A stretch of DNA of 64,000 nucleotides from Patiria miniata. Lineage: Eukaryota; Echinodermata; Asteroidea; Valvatida; Asterinidae. Positions 1 to 11,900 of the stretch are shown one piece after another. The stretch covers positions 7,701,909 through 7,765,908 of the forward strand of contig NW_024037067.1 in the NCBI RefSeq assembly GCF_015706575.1, written 5' to 3'. Under the pieces are notes generated by a model, which was given only the letters and a program-made list of their open reading frames with translations, had not been told where the DNA came from and ran no database searches. Position 1 is the stretch's first letter, and each line of letters starts with the position of its first letter. A program made the translations under genes and the position numbers.

Positions 1-1249
1 GAACATGATTTCAACACCAAGCATGCGTTTGACATGATTCTTTTCCCCTTATGATTTATCAAAAATAATATTCAGGAAAGAGGTGACACCTATCAAATTC
101 ATGTGATACTTCTTCTAATTAGTGAGCAAATGTTCCTTTTTGCAAAGACGGAAAAAAGTTGTTAAGGAATTCTTAAGTCAAAGGAACAACCCAGTCAATA
201 CATTCTGGATGTACATGTGTCTGCAAAACGAAGGAGATTAAACCACAAACATTTGGACAATTTCAGTGTGGATGGCTTGCCTGGCATTAGTTTTGTTTAA
301 CCTTGCTTTGACATGTACATAGAGAATACCCACTCTAAAACAAAACTGGAAATGTGACAAAATATCTCAGACTAGTTTATGAATACATTGACTTAATACC
401 CTTCCACCATCCGCCCTTGACGTGTATACAATGTCATCTTGTTTCAAGATATATATACATATATGTTTATGTCAATCTAAACTTTGTCTTCATCGTCTTC
501 TTAAAAATTGGCTTGGCCCTGAATTTCTCTTTTTTTCCTCTCTTGATCAAATTTCTAATCCACTATACTATTCCTAAGTTTTAGTTTCTTCATCATGGAA
601 TAATCACAGAATCATAGTGGCTGGCAAACTTCTCAACAGCGCCCTCTACTGTTAACTTCAGTACACCAGCAGTACCCTCACATGCATGCATCTGACTAAT
701 ATGACTCCCCCTTTCCAAGACTGGTTCCACACTGGCGAGATATCACTTGTACTTTATGCCAAACTCTTTGTTCATGACAGTGAATCCAGATCAGGACCTA
801 TTTATCCCAACTTGGCCGTCTCCTACAAAAATGCGTTTTAGTTCACGTCCCTCATACGTCAGTTTTATACCAATTCTCATCATGCCATGGAAATTCCTCG
901 ACACAAAATCCAAAATGGTAACGATGCAAATCTGGATCCCTCAGTTCAAACTTGTCTTTGAGTCAATCACTTTCCAGCAGACTTGGATGGTTGGATGTTT
1001 TTGCCCACGTCAAATACTGTACACAGTTTCTCTTGAAGTTCATAGTGAGTTGGATCCGACACTGGCCCTGTGGCCTTGTGGTCTCTCCTTTAGAAACAGC
1101 ACCCAGAGGGCGTTTGCTTCTGCTGGTCCACAAAATCTCGCACATTGAATCTCGGCTCGTTGGGACGTCTTGTCTTCTTCATTTTCAAATCCCTGAAAAT
1201 GATCAGAACGAATGGGTTACTTTCTACAGTATGTTCTGAGTAATACTAA

Positions 1250-2130
1250 GGGAATAAATGTGTGCTTAGCCGGTTTTAAACACTATGTTTAAGACTGGTT
1301 GGAGTCTGGATGGGTGATAATTACCCGAGCCAAAGACAATTATCAGCATCCAGACTCCAACTGGTCTTATCCAGTTCGCGCTGGGATTATTTTGACATGA
1401 CCAGACCCAAGCGCAGGATTGTTTTTCACGAACCTAGATGCCAGATGGGTTTAGGCCGTCAACTGCGGGTAGCACACCCTGATATTTCTGGCCTCACTCG
1501 CTTGGAGCGGGTCTCAGACAGATATTTCTGGCCTCGCTCATTGCATGTTTATCCTTCATCCATTCTGAATACCGCATAACCTTTGCGTGTATACACATTA
1601 TCCAACGTGAACTGGTTAAACATAGTGTTCAATACCAGCCAAGCACATATTTATTCCCATTCATAAATACCTTTTTCGGTCAAAAAATCAAGTCAAAACA
1701 AGTCAAAAATTATTTAAACTTTGATTTTGTTCAACAATTTTACTTCATGTTTTTTTAAACACCCCTCTGGCTATATAATGGAATTACCCGGTAGCAAATA
1801 GTAGTAAACAACTCCTTTCATGGAGATTGGCGGGTGTGTCGCACGTACTGAACGATGTGGCGCAGAACGCAGCTGTGCTGGTGTCGTGTGAATTTAGGAC
1901 TATGAAATACTGACTAACTGGTAGTATTGCGCATGCCTGCACATGCATTGTGATCGTTCAACCAATAAAACGGTAGCTAAAAGGCACCGGATTTCAAAGG
2001 AGTCCAAATTTCATGTGACACTGGAAAAGTGACCAGCCAGCCGGTCTTTATCAGCCATTTAGAACCGGCCATGTGACGGGCTCTCGACCAATAGGAATGG
2101 GTAAACTGTCTTAGGTATGTACCGGGGGTA
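1250..2130. mobile_element. Foldback repeat family, copy 1 (interrupted)
   Basis: The left arm (GGGAATAAATGTGTGCTTAG then ACACTATGTTTAAGACTGG) is mirrored at about 1616-1658. The 3' part (about 1680-2130) is shared with the copy at 31262-31710, including GGCTCTCGACCAATAGGAAT. The copy at 51305-51750 lacks the 1370-1615 insertion and so serves as an empty site. No coding capacity. Confidence 0.6.
1370..1615. mobile_element. TTA-flanked MITE nested in a foldback repeat (PIF/Harbinger-like)
   Basis: The terminal inverted repeat CCAGTTCGCGC / GCGTGAACTGG (imperfect) is flanked by TTA on both sides (1367-1369 and 1616-1618). A related element lies at 46970-47205. A 3-bp TTA duplication is typical of PIF/Harbinger; class assignment is from this alone. 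Confidence 0.65.
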
Positions 2131-2293
2131 TGAATAGACTTTCAACGGACTGTACATGTAGACAGCTATGTGTTATCAGTTTAGTTTGACAATCTGCCTA
2201 AATAAGCTTAGAAATGAATAAACAAGTCAAGCAATTCAAAAGTGTTTCGCTGGTCCCAGAGGGCAAGCCTAAATTGTTCTTTTTCCTATCTCA

Positions 2294-2336
2294 CTGACTG
2301 ACTGACTGACTCCCCAACTGACTGACTCCCCGACTT
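2294..2336. repeat. GACT-rich simple repeat
   Basis: Repeated ACTGACTG units interrupted by TCCCC. It is part of a dispersed unit (about 2250-2480) also seen in pieces near 52980-53050 and 53880-54080. Confidence 0.6.
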
Positions 2337-2867
2337 ACATTCACTTGTGAGCCAGGCAGTGCTACTGTATACAATTACCCTGTACTGCCAGTAAATACGC
2401 TAATTTTGTTCCATTGTGTAAACTAGATGCATAAAAATACTTCCAGGGAATAGCCATTCTGAATCAATTGAAAGAGTAAGACTGGGGGACAATGAAAGAT
2501 CCACGAAATATTCAGCGGAGTGTTGGTTATCGTGATCACAAAGGAGTGTAACAACAAACAACTCAAGAACACGCAATTAATGGCCACACACATACCAGTT
2601 GTGTGCTTAGTTTAGTACAAAATTAAAACAAAATCTCAGGAAATCCAGATTTCAAAAGGGTTTTGTTCTAAAAATCCTACAATCTGGAAAAATCCAGAGA
2701 AATCTCACCCCTATAATTGAGTAGAATTTTGTACATTGTGGGACCGGCTTTACTGGGCTTGCCTTCTTTTTTTTTTTTTTAAGTAAGGCAAGAAAAGCAG
2801 ATTAAATGTAGTTCTCAATGCGTTTCCATGACAACACCTGAACCTAATCTGTGGATGAGCAACTTAC

Positions 2868-2944
2868 TTAGCGACGGCCATGAAGGAAAGATCCACGTTG
2901 AGCCCTGTCTTTGCACTAGTCTCCATGTAAGCAATTCCATTGTC
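2868..2944 (-). CDS. RAB26: RAB26-like coding exon 6 (SAK motif); gene continues left
   Basis: Twenty-five codons plus two bases: [20 protein letters not shown], then FMAVA and AA|. The acceptor is TATTGCAG| and the donor AA|GTAAGT (strong), so at least one more exon must follow. ETSAK is the G5 guanine-contact loop. The next exon should start with G to complete the lysine and should encode the hypervariable tail and terminal cysteines. Confidence 0.93.
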
Positions 2945-5900
2945 CTGCAATAAAAAGGAAAACTGTAAGTTTCAGTCCAAACAAAAAGACACAAAGATTT
3001 CCTTGTTTTGCTGCAGTGATTAAAATCATGGATCCACAACACAAAGTGCACTTCTTGAAAAAAACAAAAAAAACAAAGCAAAATCTAAAAAGGAGACTAG
3101 ACAACCAAGACAACAATTTTTGTCATGCGTTAAACAGGAAGTAGGATGGGACTACCTACGTCAATGGAAGATATTTACTGTGGAATAATTGGATTCAAGA
3201 CGTCAGCGTACGAGGTTGCTTGAAACCATTGGGATTAGAAAAAAATCTGCAGCAATAAAGTCTTTTGCCACGGATGACTTTGAGAACAACTACGTTCGTG
3301 TGTCCAGTTCAACCAGGTGAAGTCAGGTGAAGTAAAATCTTAATCCAGTGGTGGTTGTTTTTGAGGTACACTTTTACTTGGATAAAAACTGGAGTGATTT
3401 TGTTCTTCTGACTGCAGGTGTCCCCTAAGCAAGCTATTTTACAAGTGTTTCTTTCACTCAGGAATAAATGAGGATGAAGTACATGTACAGCGAAGCTCCA
3501 TGCATGCTTTTCCAATTTTAGTGTCAGTAACAATCAAAATCTGACGTATAAATATTAAAAATTGGCCTATTCCAATTTTCAGGGTAATTAAAACTGTACA
3601 TGATTTTTGAGAAAACAATGAAAACTTTATTTATGGTAAAAAGTGTTTCTAGCCAGAAACCAAAGTAAAGTTCACGTTTCTTCTAAATGATGGCAAGTCA
3701 GATAGTGTCACGCCCATCTTGATTCAAAGTAAGAGTAAGCTTTTTGTCTAGTTTGCAAATGTAAATAAGAGCCATTACATACATGTAAGCCAAATTCAGC
3801 CCAATTGCACGCTTGTGGTATTTTTTTTCTGACATTGGGATGAACTCAGAGACATGTGCTTATGTTCCTGAGCAAGATACTTTATCACAATATCCTGCAA
3901 CCAGCCTGTAACGGGTTTGATGGTACTTTACAGGATTTAGCCTCTGTTGAGTCAAAAAGGATCTAAAGATTTTTTTTTTTAACAAGAAGCATTTGAAGAG
4001 CTTCAGGAAAAGGGGAGTTTTACTTCATTCCATTTATTTCAAGTGTTTATCCCATCTATACCGATGCGCTACTAGAAGTTGGGAAAAGTTGATGGAGCAC
4101 CTTGGCCAATTTCTCCGCCTCCTCTCTCTTGACCAGTCTCTCTGATGTCATGTCTGACTTGTTGCCTAGCAACATCACCACCACATCGTCGTTGGCATAC
4201 TCGTGGATCTCCGACACCCACGCCTGCAGCAGATGAGAGTTGGAAGGGAAGAAACAAAAAAAAAACAGAGAGAAGGTGAAATGACAGCGAGCTGATTAGC
4301 GGAGCATTTTGATGGCTTGGTAACAATGGAGCAGGAAAGCTAGGCCACCTGGTCCCACTGGAACCTGTCCAATGACAGTACTCTTACTTTGCAATTATCT
4401 CTAATTCCGCCTACGTGCAAGTCAAAAAGAAGACATACATGTATAATGCTTGGGTAAGCTTTATAACACAAATGTTTATGTATAACAATCGCCGCCGTAC
4501 GGTCCATGGCATTTTGTTCTCCTGATGAGGCAGCAAATGGCACCAAAAGGCAAAGCCCACGGTGCCCATTGGCCTCAAAGGGTGTACAAAACCCAACCCA
4601 TACTATTAAAGGCTGCTCCAGTTCCATTCCAATTTCAAATATTCATCATAAGTGCCAAAAATCTTACAAATATGTCTCAAAACTGAATCATCATTAGCGT
4701 ACTGAATAAATTAAGGCATATTGCCGCTGTATTCACCTGTTCATCACGGATTAAAGCCTAAATTTATCCACCATAAAAAAAAACTAAAAAAACAAACAAA
4801 CAAGCTTTTATAAAAAATATCACAACCAATTTACTAGTGCCTATGTAAATACATACATAGATCCTATCAATGCTGATACATGAAAATTAACCCAGTTTAA
4901 TATGAACATCTTCAACTCGGTCCACTCCCCACAAAGAGACGTCTTCTCAAGACACACACCATGTTGGAGGGTTTTTAGCACTGAGCCACTCAGCCGGACA
5001 TGTAACCTTTTTATAGTTAGTGGGTCAATCCACTTACCTCCATGTGGTAATCTGAGTAGAGAGGAAGCTAGGGTGAAGGAATTGAATTTAAAGTCCAAGA
5101 CAAGGGGAAAGTCCTCTGGGCGAATCTGTCGTCCACTATCATTTGTGATTGGATCCAACCAAATAAGTCTTCAAGATGATTTCTTTAAGTGTACTACTAG
5201 AAATAGCACACATGTATTCATTTCTTCATTTTGAAAGCTCTTATTTACTTTGTCTATTAAATGTCATCGTGTCCGAATCGTTTCATGGGAGCTAACTCAG
5301 AAATCAGTAACACAATTTCTACTTCATTTTTGCGTTGAGTTGAGTTACTTTTCATTTGTGCATTTGTTTTTCAAAACAGAGAGACAGACAGTGCCATGAC
5401 TTCTGATACAGGACCCGTATTAATTGATGACCAAGACTTTGAGACATGGCCGTAAGAGACATACATGTATAGGATTACTTTGGTCGCAGACCACCGGTAG
5501 CACTTGACCTGCATGTACATGTTCATGTACGTGACTAAAAGGCTTGGTTTTGCTATGGTGGCTCTTAGTGCATGGATGATGTGTAGAAACATTATCACTT
5601 TCTCACTGCCATTTCAAATCATTAATAAAGATCGTGCATAATGCACTTCAAAGTTCCAATGGTTTGAAAAACTTTGTTCGAAGTTGGAAATTTGCTGTTT
5701 GAAATTCTGTTCTCAATTCAATCCATGCACCAACAAGTTTATGATGTGAGGCAGCTGTACTTGTCAAATTGAATTGATCAATAGTCTAGTTGTTATGAAT
5801 CTTTTGAAAAAGAAAGCAGTTCGTCAAATGTCAGCAGACTGTTAGTTCACTGAATTCCAAACTAGGCCAAATGTCAAACGTACAACAAAAAGCAATTTAG

Positions 5901-8900
5901 CAAAGTTCCTGCCTACATTGTATTCATGAAAGGTTAACTCCAACTAGGACTACTTGTAAACAACTCACACTTTTTCAACAGCCTTTCGCATAAATAAAAA
6001 TTCAATAACCAACTCGAATGGTACTGTCAATGAAAGGATAGTATACAGTGCTATGTCCCTGTACCGATCAGAAAACAGAAAACATGGATCTGTCACAGAT
6101 TTTTTTTTCAACAGTCTATAACCTGTGAAACAGCCTTTACAAAATGCAGTGTCTTCACACTCTCAGTATACCAATCAAACTTCTACATGTATACCCTGTG
6201 TTGGTGAAAATTGGTGACTTTGTAACTTTGAATTGTGCTTCTACTGTTAAATGTTGAAACACTGGTTGTGATGTTCATGGTGGAATGTTTATAATTTGGC
6301 AAAGGACAGCGGACTGGCGTAAACAAACATTCTTCTCAAACAGCAATGAAAAGAGAAAAAATATCTTTTCATTTCTGAACGCAGACTAACGAACTACATG
6401 TCTATCACTGCAACAAGGATGATTTTATTACAGAGAAAATGTCAGTGAAATGAGACTGGCATCCCCCTTTTCCTTCCACATCAATCAATACAGACTGATA
6501 CTTGCTTTGGAGATTTCTGTCCCGATTTTTAAAATTTGCAAAAAGGTGTAAATGGAGGATTTTCTATTGTTCCTCTTCCCTTTTCCTTTGTTTATAATCT
6601 AACTTTTTTTGCAACAGCTGAGCTCTTATTGGTTTTGTACACGTTTTCTAACCAAGGAGTCCTCGATTTGGTTCCTGCCCTCAATTCATCGATGATGTTG
6701 CACATGTGCGTCCTCGATTTACACCATCGCCAGCATATTTTCCAAATCTTGTGTGAAAACACTCCTTTGTTCTGGTGCAGTTAATTTAAGAGAAAACTTG
6801 TTTAAAACGTTGCCACTTGAACTGTGAAACTGAATATTTGACCGTGATTTCCTTGAATGTCCTAACCCCCGACGAGCTCTAAGATTGTTTGTCAGAAAGT
6901 GGAAAAACATTATGTAGGACCTGTACAAGTCCACATAACATCTTAAACTCCTGCATGGTATAAACATCTTTTGTTGACAGCTTCAAACAGCGAGTGCACT
7001 ACCTGTACACACAGCACAGACAATGCTTTCAGGCTTTTCATTTATACAGCCCCCTGATTACTTCTTGTGAAGTACCACGCACCTTCAATGCAAATGTGAT
7101 TAAAAAAATTGTAAGTAGCAGCCCACATACTACGGATATGATTAACGCATTACATGTAAACAGAATGAGCAGACTAGCAACAACAGCACGCACACACTAG
7201 GTGGTAATTTTATCCGCCTTATCAAGTATCATTAGCTTTCTTTCCTGTTCCCAACACACACAATAGACATCGTAATTAAAAAAAAATAAGATAATGTCAC
7301 ATTTTAAAATAGTGTACAGTGTATATTGGATGTGCATGACATTTCAGTTGAGTGGGCATATTTTTGTTGTGTAATTTTTGTTTTTGTTTTTTGTTTTTTT
7401 AAAGATCTCTCATAGGACGCCATCTTCGTAGGAAATTTAAAACTGTGTGTTCAACGCCACCAGATGCTGTGCGCGCAGTGTGCAAAATGTTCTAAACACG
7501 CGCGCGCTTTGCTTGAAATGTCTTTGAAATATGGCGCAGCCGATGTGCGTCAGAAAAGTTTGACGCCAAATGCCGATGCACGTGGCAATCTGTAGGAAGT
7601 GACGTCATTTGAGAGAGACCTACATGTATATTTGTAAACTATTTGCGGGCCGAAACTGGAACAGCAAGAAATTCATTTTGTGATCGTTTTGCCCACCCAT
7701 GTTGAAATCAACATGAAATCAACATGGGTCCACTATGCGTGACACTCGGGTCTTGTTGAACATGGGTTACTCTGTTCACACACTAGTGTGTACATGGGCC
7801 ATCTATAGATGTTAGATTTTCTACCTAGGTAGAGCTTCTCCACCCTGTCCCCGACCAGGGTTGCAATTTACTTATGTAGAGCGCTGGACCTGTGTAGTAA
7901 GCCATGTTGGATTTTTGTAAGTGTGAAAGAGGTTGCCAACCTGGGTCCAACACAGAGATTTTGGAGCATGTGAAAGGGTCTTTAATTATTTCTGGCAATA
8001 TTCAAGTTTTTACTTCAACTCCAGCTACCACTATAAAGGTTAGTGGACTACAGGTTACTGAGACTGTGCAAAAAATTAGAACTGAAGAAAATTGTGTGAA
8101 ACATCCAATGTTTCTATGTTTTAATTTCCAAAAATCAAAATTTGTTACAATTACCGGTACATACAGTATGTACATGTACCTTTGAACTCAAAGACATTTT
8201 TATCTGCAAAATGCATAGTTTGGAGCCACAAGTGCAAATACAATTTCCAGCTAAAATCCTACAGCAGCAAACATACTTTTCCATCCATGAACATGAATGA
8301 CATATATGTTATCCCCATAATGCTCATCCTTAGTTTAATATTAATATAAACACAGTCTTTGAACATCTGTCCTCAAGGCATCAAGAAAATGGAAATTCCA
8401 CACGTGGGTTCTTAAAACCCACACAATGGTATAATCGCTGTCATTACTTTCTTAATTCAAGATATCACCGGCAAGAAAACTTCATCAATGACTCAAGCAG
8501 GGCAGCTACAGTGTTTAGCCAGATGGCACCGAAACTCCTGCCTGGTTTAGGCTGAATATACAATACGTGTACAGTAGAAGATTGTTATAAGAACCCCGCT
8601 ATAACATGTACATGTACATGTACAAACAGGATGTAAAAAAAAAAAGGTAATCCGAAAATAATGGGTTATGTGAAAACCTCCCCATTTAATCATCATCCAC
8701 TACGATGGTGCACTTTTTGGACAGTGGGTTTCTGGTCTTTGTTTTTATAATTTGATGGTGCTCGATTATCCATTACTGCAGAGATGCAAATTTGATATCA
8801 ATGGAAAGCTGAGGAACCACCCTTAAAATGGAGCCACTTTGACTATTTTCAAGTTCATCATCTTATCACACATTTCCATCATTTTTGTGTTACTTTTTTG

Positions 8901-11900
8901 GGATACACCCTGTAGAGTCCCCTAATATTGCGCACTCAATTTCTCTGACTTTCTGAAAATTGTGTTGCCAAACTTCTTTGTTGAGGAGCTTCAAACTATT
9001 TCACTCAAATATTCATATCCCCCTGTTTTGAAAACCTGTTTATCAGAAATTTTCAGAAATTGGTAGAAAATTGGGATAGATCTCGTAAAGAAAAGTAGGG
9101 GATATTTTGTAAAGTTTTCAATAATTTAAAAAAAAAATATTCCTAATATTTTGGTACATCCACACTTTAGTCTAGTGACTTTTTCTCTTCCTTCTTCTAT
9201 TATTTTGTAAACCTAAATGTATTTATAAACTGGCAGAGTGAAAGTTACATATACTCTGTAGATGTAAAGCACTTTTAGAAGCTGCTCAACATACAACATA
9301 AAAATTCAAATGCTTGCCATAAGTTGTGTCTTTGAGCAAGCTGTTTTACTTGCATGCCGGTATTTCCAAGAAGAAGTACATGTACCTGAAGAGTTACCTA
9401 CGTACACTTGTCTGGCATCCCATCCATGGGAATAGAAATATCCTAAGTCATTTCAAGTAAAGGAAAATGGGGCCATGTTTGGTTGGGTCAAACTTCACTT
9501 TATACTCAACATAAAAATGAACAGGAGGTTTGCGGTAACACCAAGAGAATGAAAGATATATCTTAGTGGGTTGTGTGGTTCAGAGAAGAACCAGTTGTCA
9601 TGGTTGTAACTCGACGTTTCGAACAGTATGGTCTGCTCATCATCAGGAGACTGATGACGAGCATAAAAAAGAGTAAAAACAACAACAAAACAAACAGATG
9701 TGCCACATACATGTAAATGTGAAATAACTAGCCTTTGCCTAAATTGCATGACTCTAGTGTCAACAAACAAGGTATTGCCAACAATCTGAACCCTATCAGG
9801 AAAAGTCATCTTCATCCAATCACTGAGTCTGCTCCACCTTTAAAAAATGCAGACGATAACTGAATCCTGGCGACGGTCTGATGCATAATTTAAGATGGCA
9901 GTCAACCTATGGACTCGTGCCTATTCTCCAGCCGCCTCAACTCCCACGCCATGGCACGACGCAGGGAAACACACCGGCAATAAAGCTGCTATCACAGAGC
10001 CCACTGTGGGATGATTCACAAGGGACTTCAATTTCATGATGTGTTTGGAATAAAATGTGCTTGCCTGGTGAGTGACTGTGAGTGAGATACATAACAAGTA
10101 CTGTATCCACACATCACTTGCTGTGACCAGACTAGTATCACTTAACCAGGGCCTAGGGTGAGATTGGAGGACATTAAAATGTATTTGCCTACAGGCACGC
10201 CTTAAAATAACCATTTCTGTCGGTCCACAAACTTTCGCAGGTAAAAACACAATACCGGTACAATAAAACTTCAGGAATTCTAGATTTCAAAATGTTCTTT
10301 TTTTTTTACCTTGAAATCTGGACCAATCCTCAGAAGAAAAATCTTGGAATCAGGACAAATTCTGGCAAATCTCATCCCTGCTTCACTTGTCACCACACCA
10401 AACTTAATTTGTATGCATCTCGTGTCATTTATTTCTTTTATTAGTTTTGGATGATGCAGAGATCTTCGAAAACAGGATATCAGTCTGTCCTGGTGAAAAT
10501 GTGCAAACTTGTGTTCACATCGGTAAGGTGTATACACTTCATATAAAAATAGCTGCAGATGAATTCCTGACAATTTACCCCAAGTGCTGCAATCAAAATT
10601 TGTCCATACTTTTTTTTTGCAGACAAGGGTAAAATAACACTACACGGGGAGCGAGTGTGTTCATTTCAAAGGGGGAATTCGAAGCACCAAATCTCTTGAA
10701 CATGTAGCATCCCCCTAAGGAAAAGCACCCTTACCATAACACTGACCAACTTGCTTCTCACATTCACCACTCACCAATGTAAGTGTGCTGTACAATAGGC
10801 CTTGCTGAGCACACAAGGCTGAGTGTTATGCTTCTTGGCTTTCAGGATGTAACCTGAGGTTGTCAGCCAGCATCTATACATTGGATTGGGATTTCCAGGT
10901 TCTGTAGACCTTATCTGAGTGGCCCACATCTTTCAAGTCTCAAATGAATTGACAAGACAGGCTGATGAACTTGATGTTTTGAGTCAACAGACTTCTGTTT
11001 TTCCCCCCTTCTTTTTTCCCATATTTTTTTTACTATCTGAGTTAGACAAGTGCCCCCCCCCTCCTGTCAGATGCCTGATGTCATATGCAGCAATCCTAAC
11101 CCCCATGTTTGAATCTCCTGCAATAATTTCAGAACAAATATTATTGGTTCCATACAGACGTCTTGGTCTACAGTTGGTTTGTGGTCACACCCACCAACAT
11201 GACCAATATTGATCAAAAATCTCCATTTTGCCTCTTTTTTTTTGCATGGTTCCGCTTCTCATTTGTTTGTTTACCTTCGTGAGGTCCTGTTCGAGTCACT
11301 TTCTTTCTTTCAGACGTCTGTTAAGCCTTCATTAAGTCGTACCCGTTATTTCCAGCAGACATGTCAGACTAATTACGCAAATTCAGTATCATTCCCACCC
11401 CCACACTGATATTTTAATGATCAGTGTGCTTTATCCCCTTATAAACTCACTGGCTCCATGTATGCTTGTACATGTCCCTGACGTTTGAAAACAAAGCGAT
11501 CAAGTTCTCAGTGAATTTTCTCAAATATTCCTACATTGTACCTCCATGGTTTAATCCTTCGCATACATACGTACATGTAAGTCTTAATGAATGCATGATC
11601 ATGTGTTATGTACATATATGTATGTACACATCTTTGAATTTCAAACATTTTAACGAGCACATTTTGTAAGTATACAGCCCAGCAGGAGGGATACCTTTAT
11701 GGTTTCATACATGTAAGATGTACACATTGTTTTGGATAAGGCCACCTTTAGCAAAGCCTGTCACTGAATCTCGTTAAGACCTTGGAGCAAGGGGAATGCT
11801 CTGCTTAATTCAAACTTGAAACTGTACGTGTACATGTACATGTATGTAAAGCATCCATACAGGCCATGAGTCCAATGACCAAACCATCACTGTAGATTCC

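Larger units (their letters stand above)
1..2867. other. RAB26-like last visible intron; no C-terminal exon found
   Basis: I searched the minus strand here for a G-ELK-type start followed by a short tail ending in cysteines and found none, so the terminal exon is probably left of base 1. The stretch holds a foldback repeat with a nested MITE (about 1250-2130), a (GACT)-rich stretch near 2294-2336 and an A/T homopolymer near 2768-2780. About 1-1240 looks like unremarkable AT-rich intron. Confidence 0.5.

Noticed and set aside
600-660. Candidate last RAB exon ending in ...GRC-stop on the minus strand
   Set aside because: The GCGCCCTCTA core also occurs near 39528 and 48231 as a dispersed motif. 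There is only one cysteine, no acceptor in phase and no DYV-type tail.
7403-7625. Possible foldback element with ATCTCTCATAGGACGCC-like ends
   Set aside because: The arms match only loosely (CTCTCa.aggacgcc against CTCTCaaatgacgtc) and no target duplication is seen; noted in the intron entry only.
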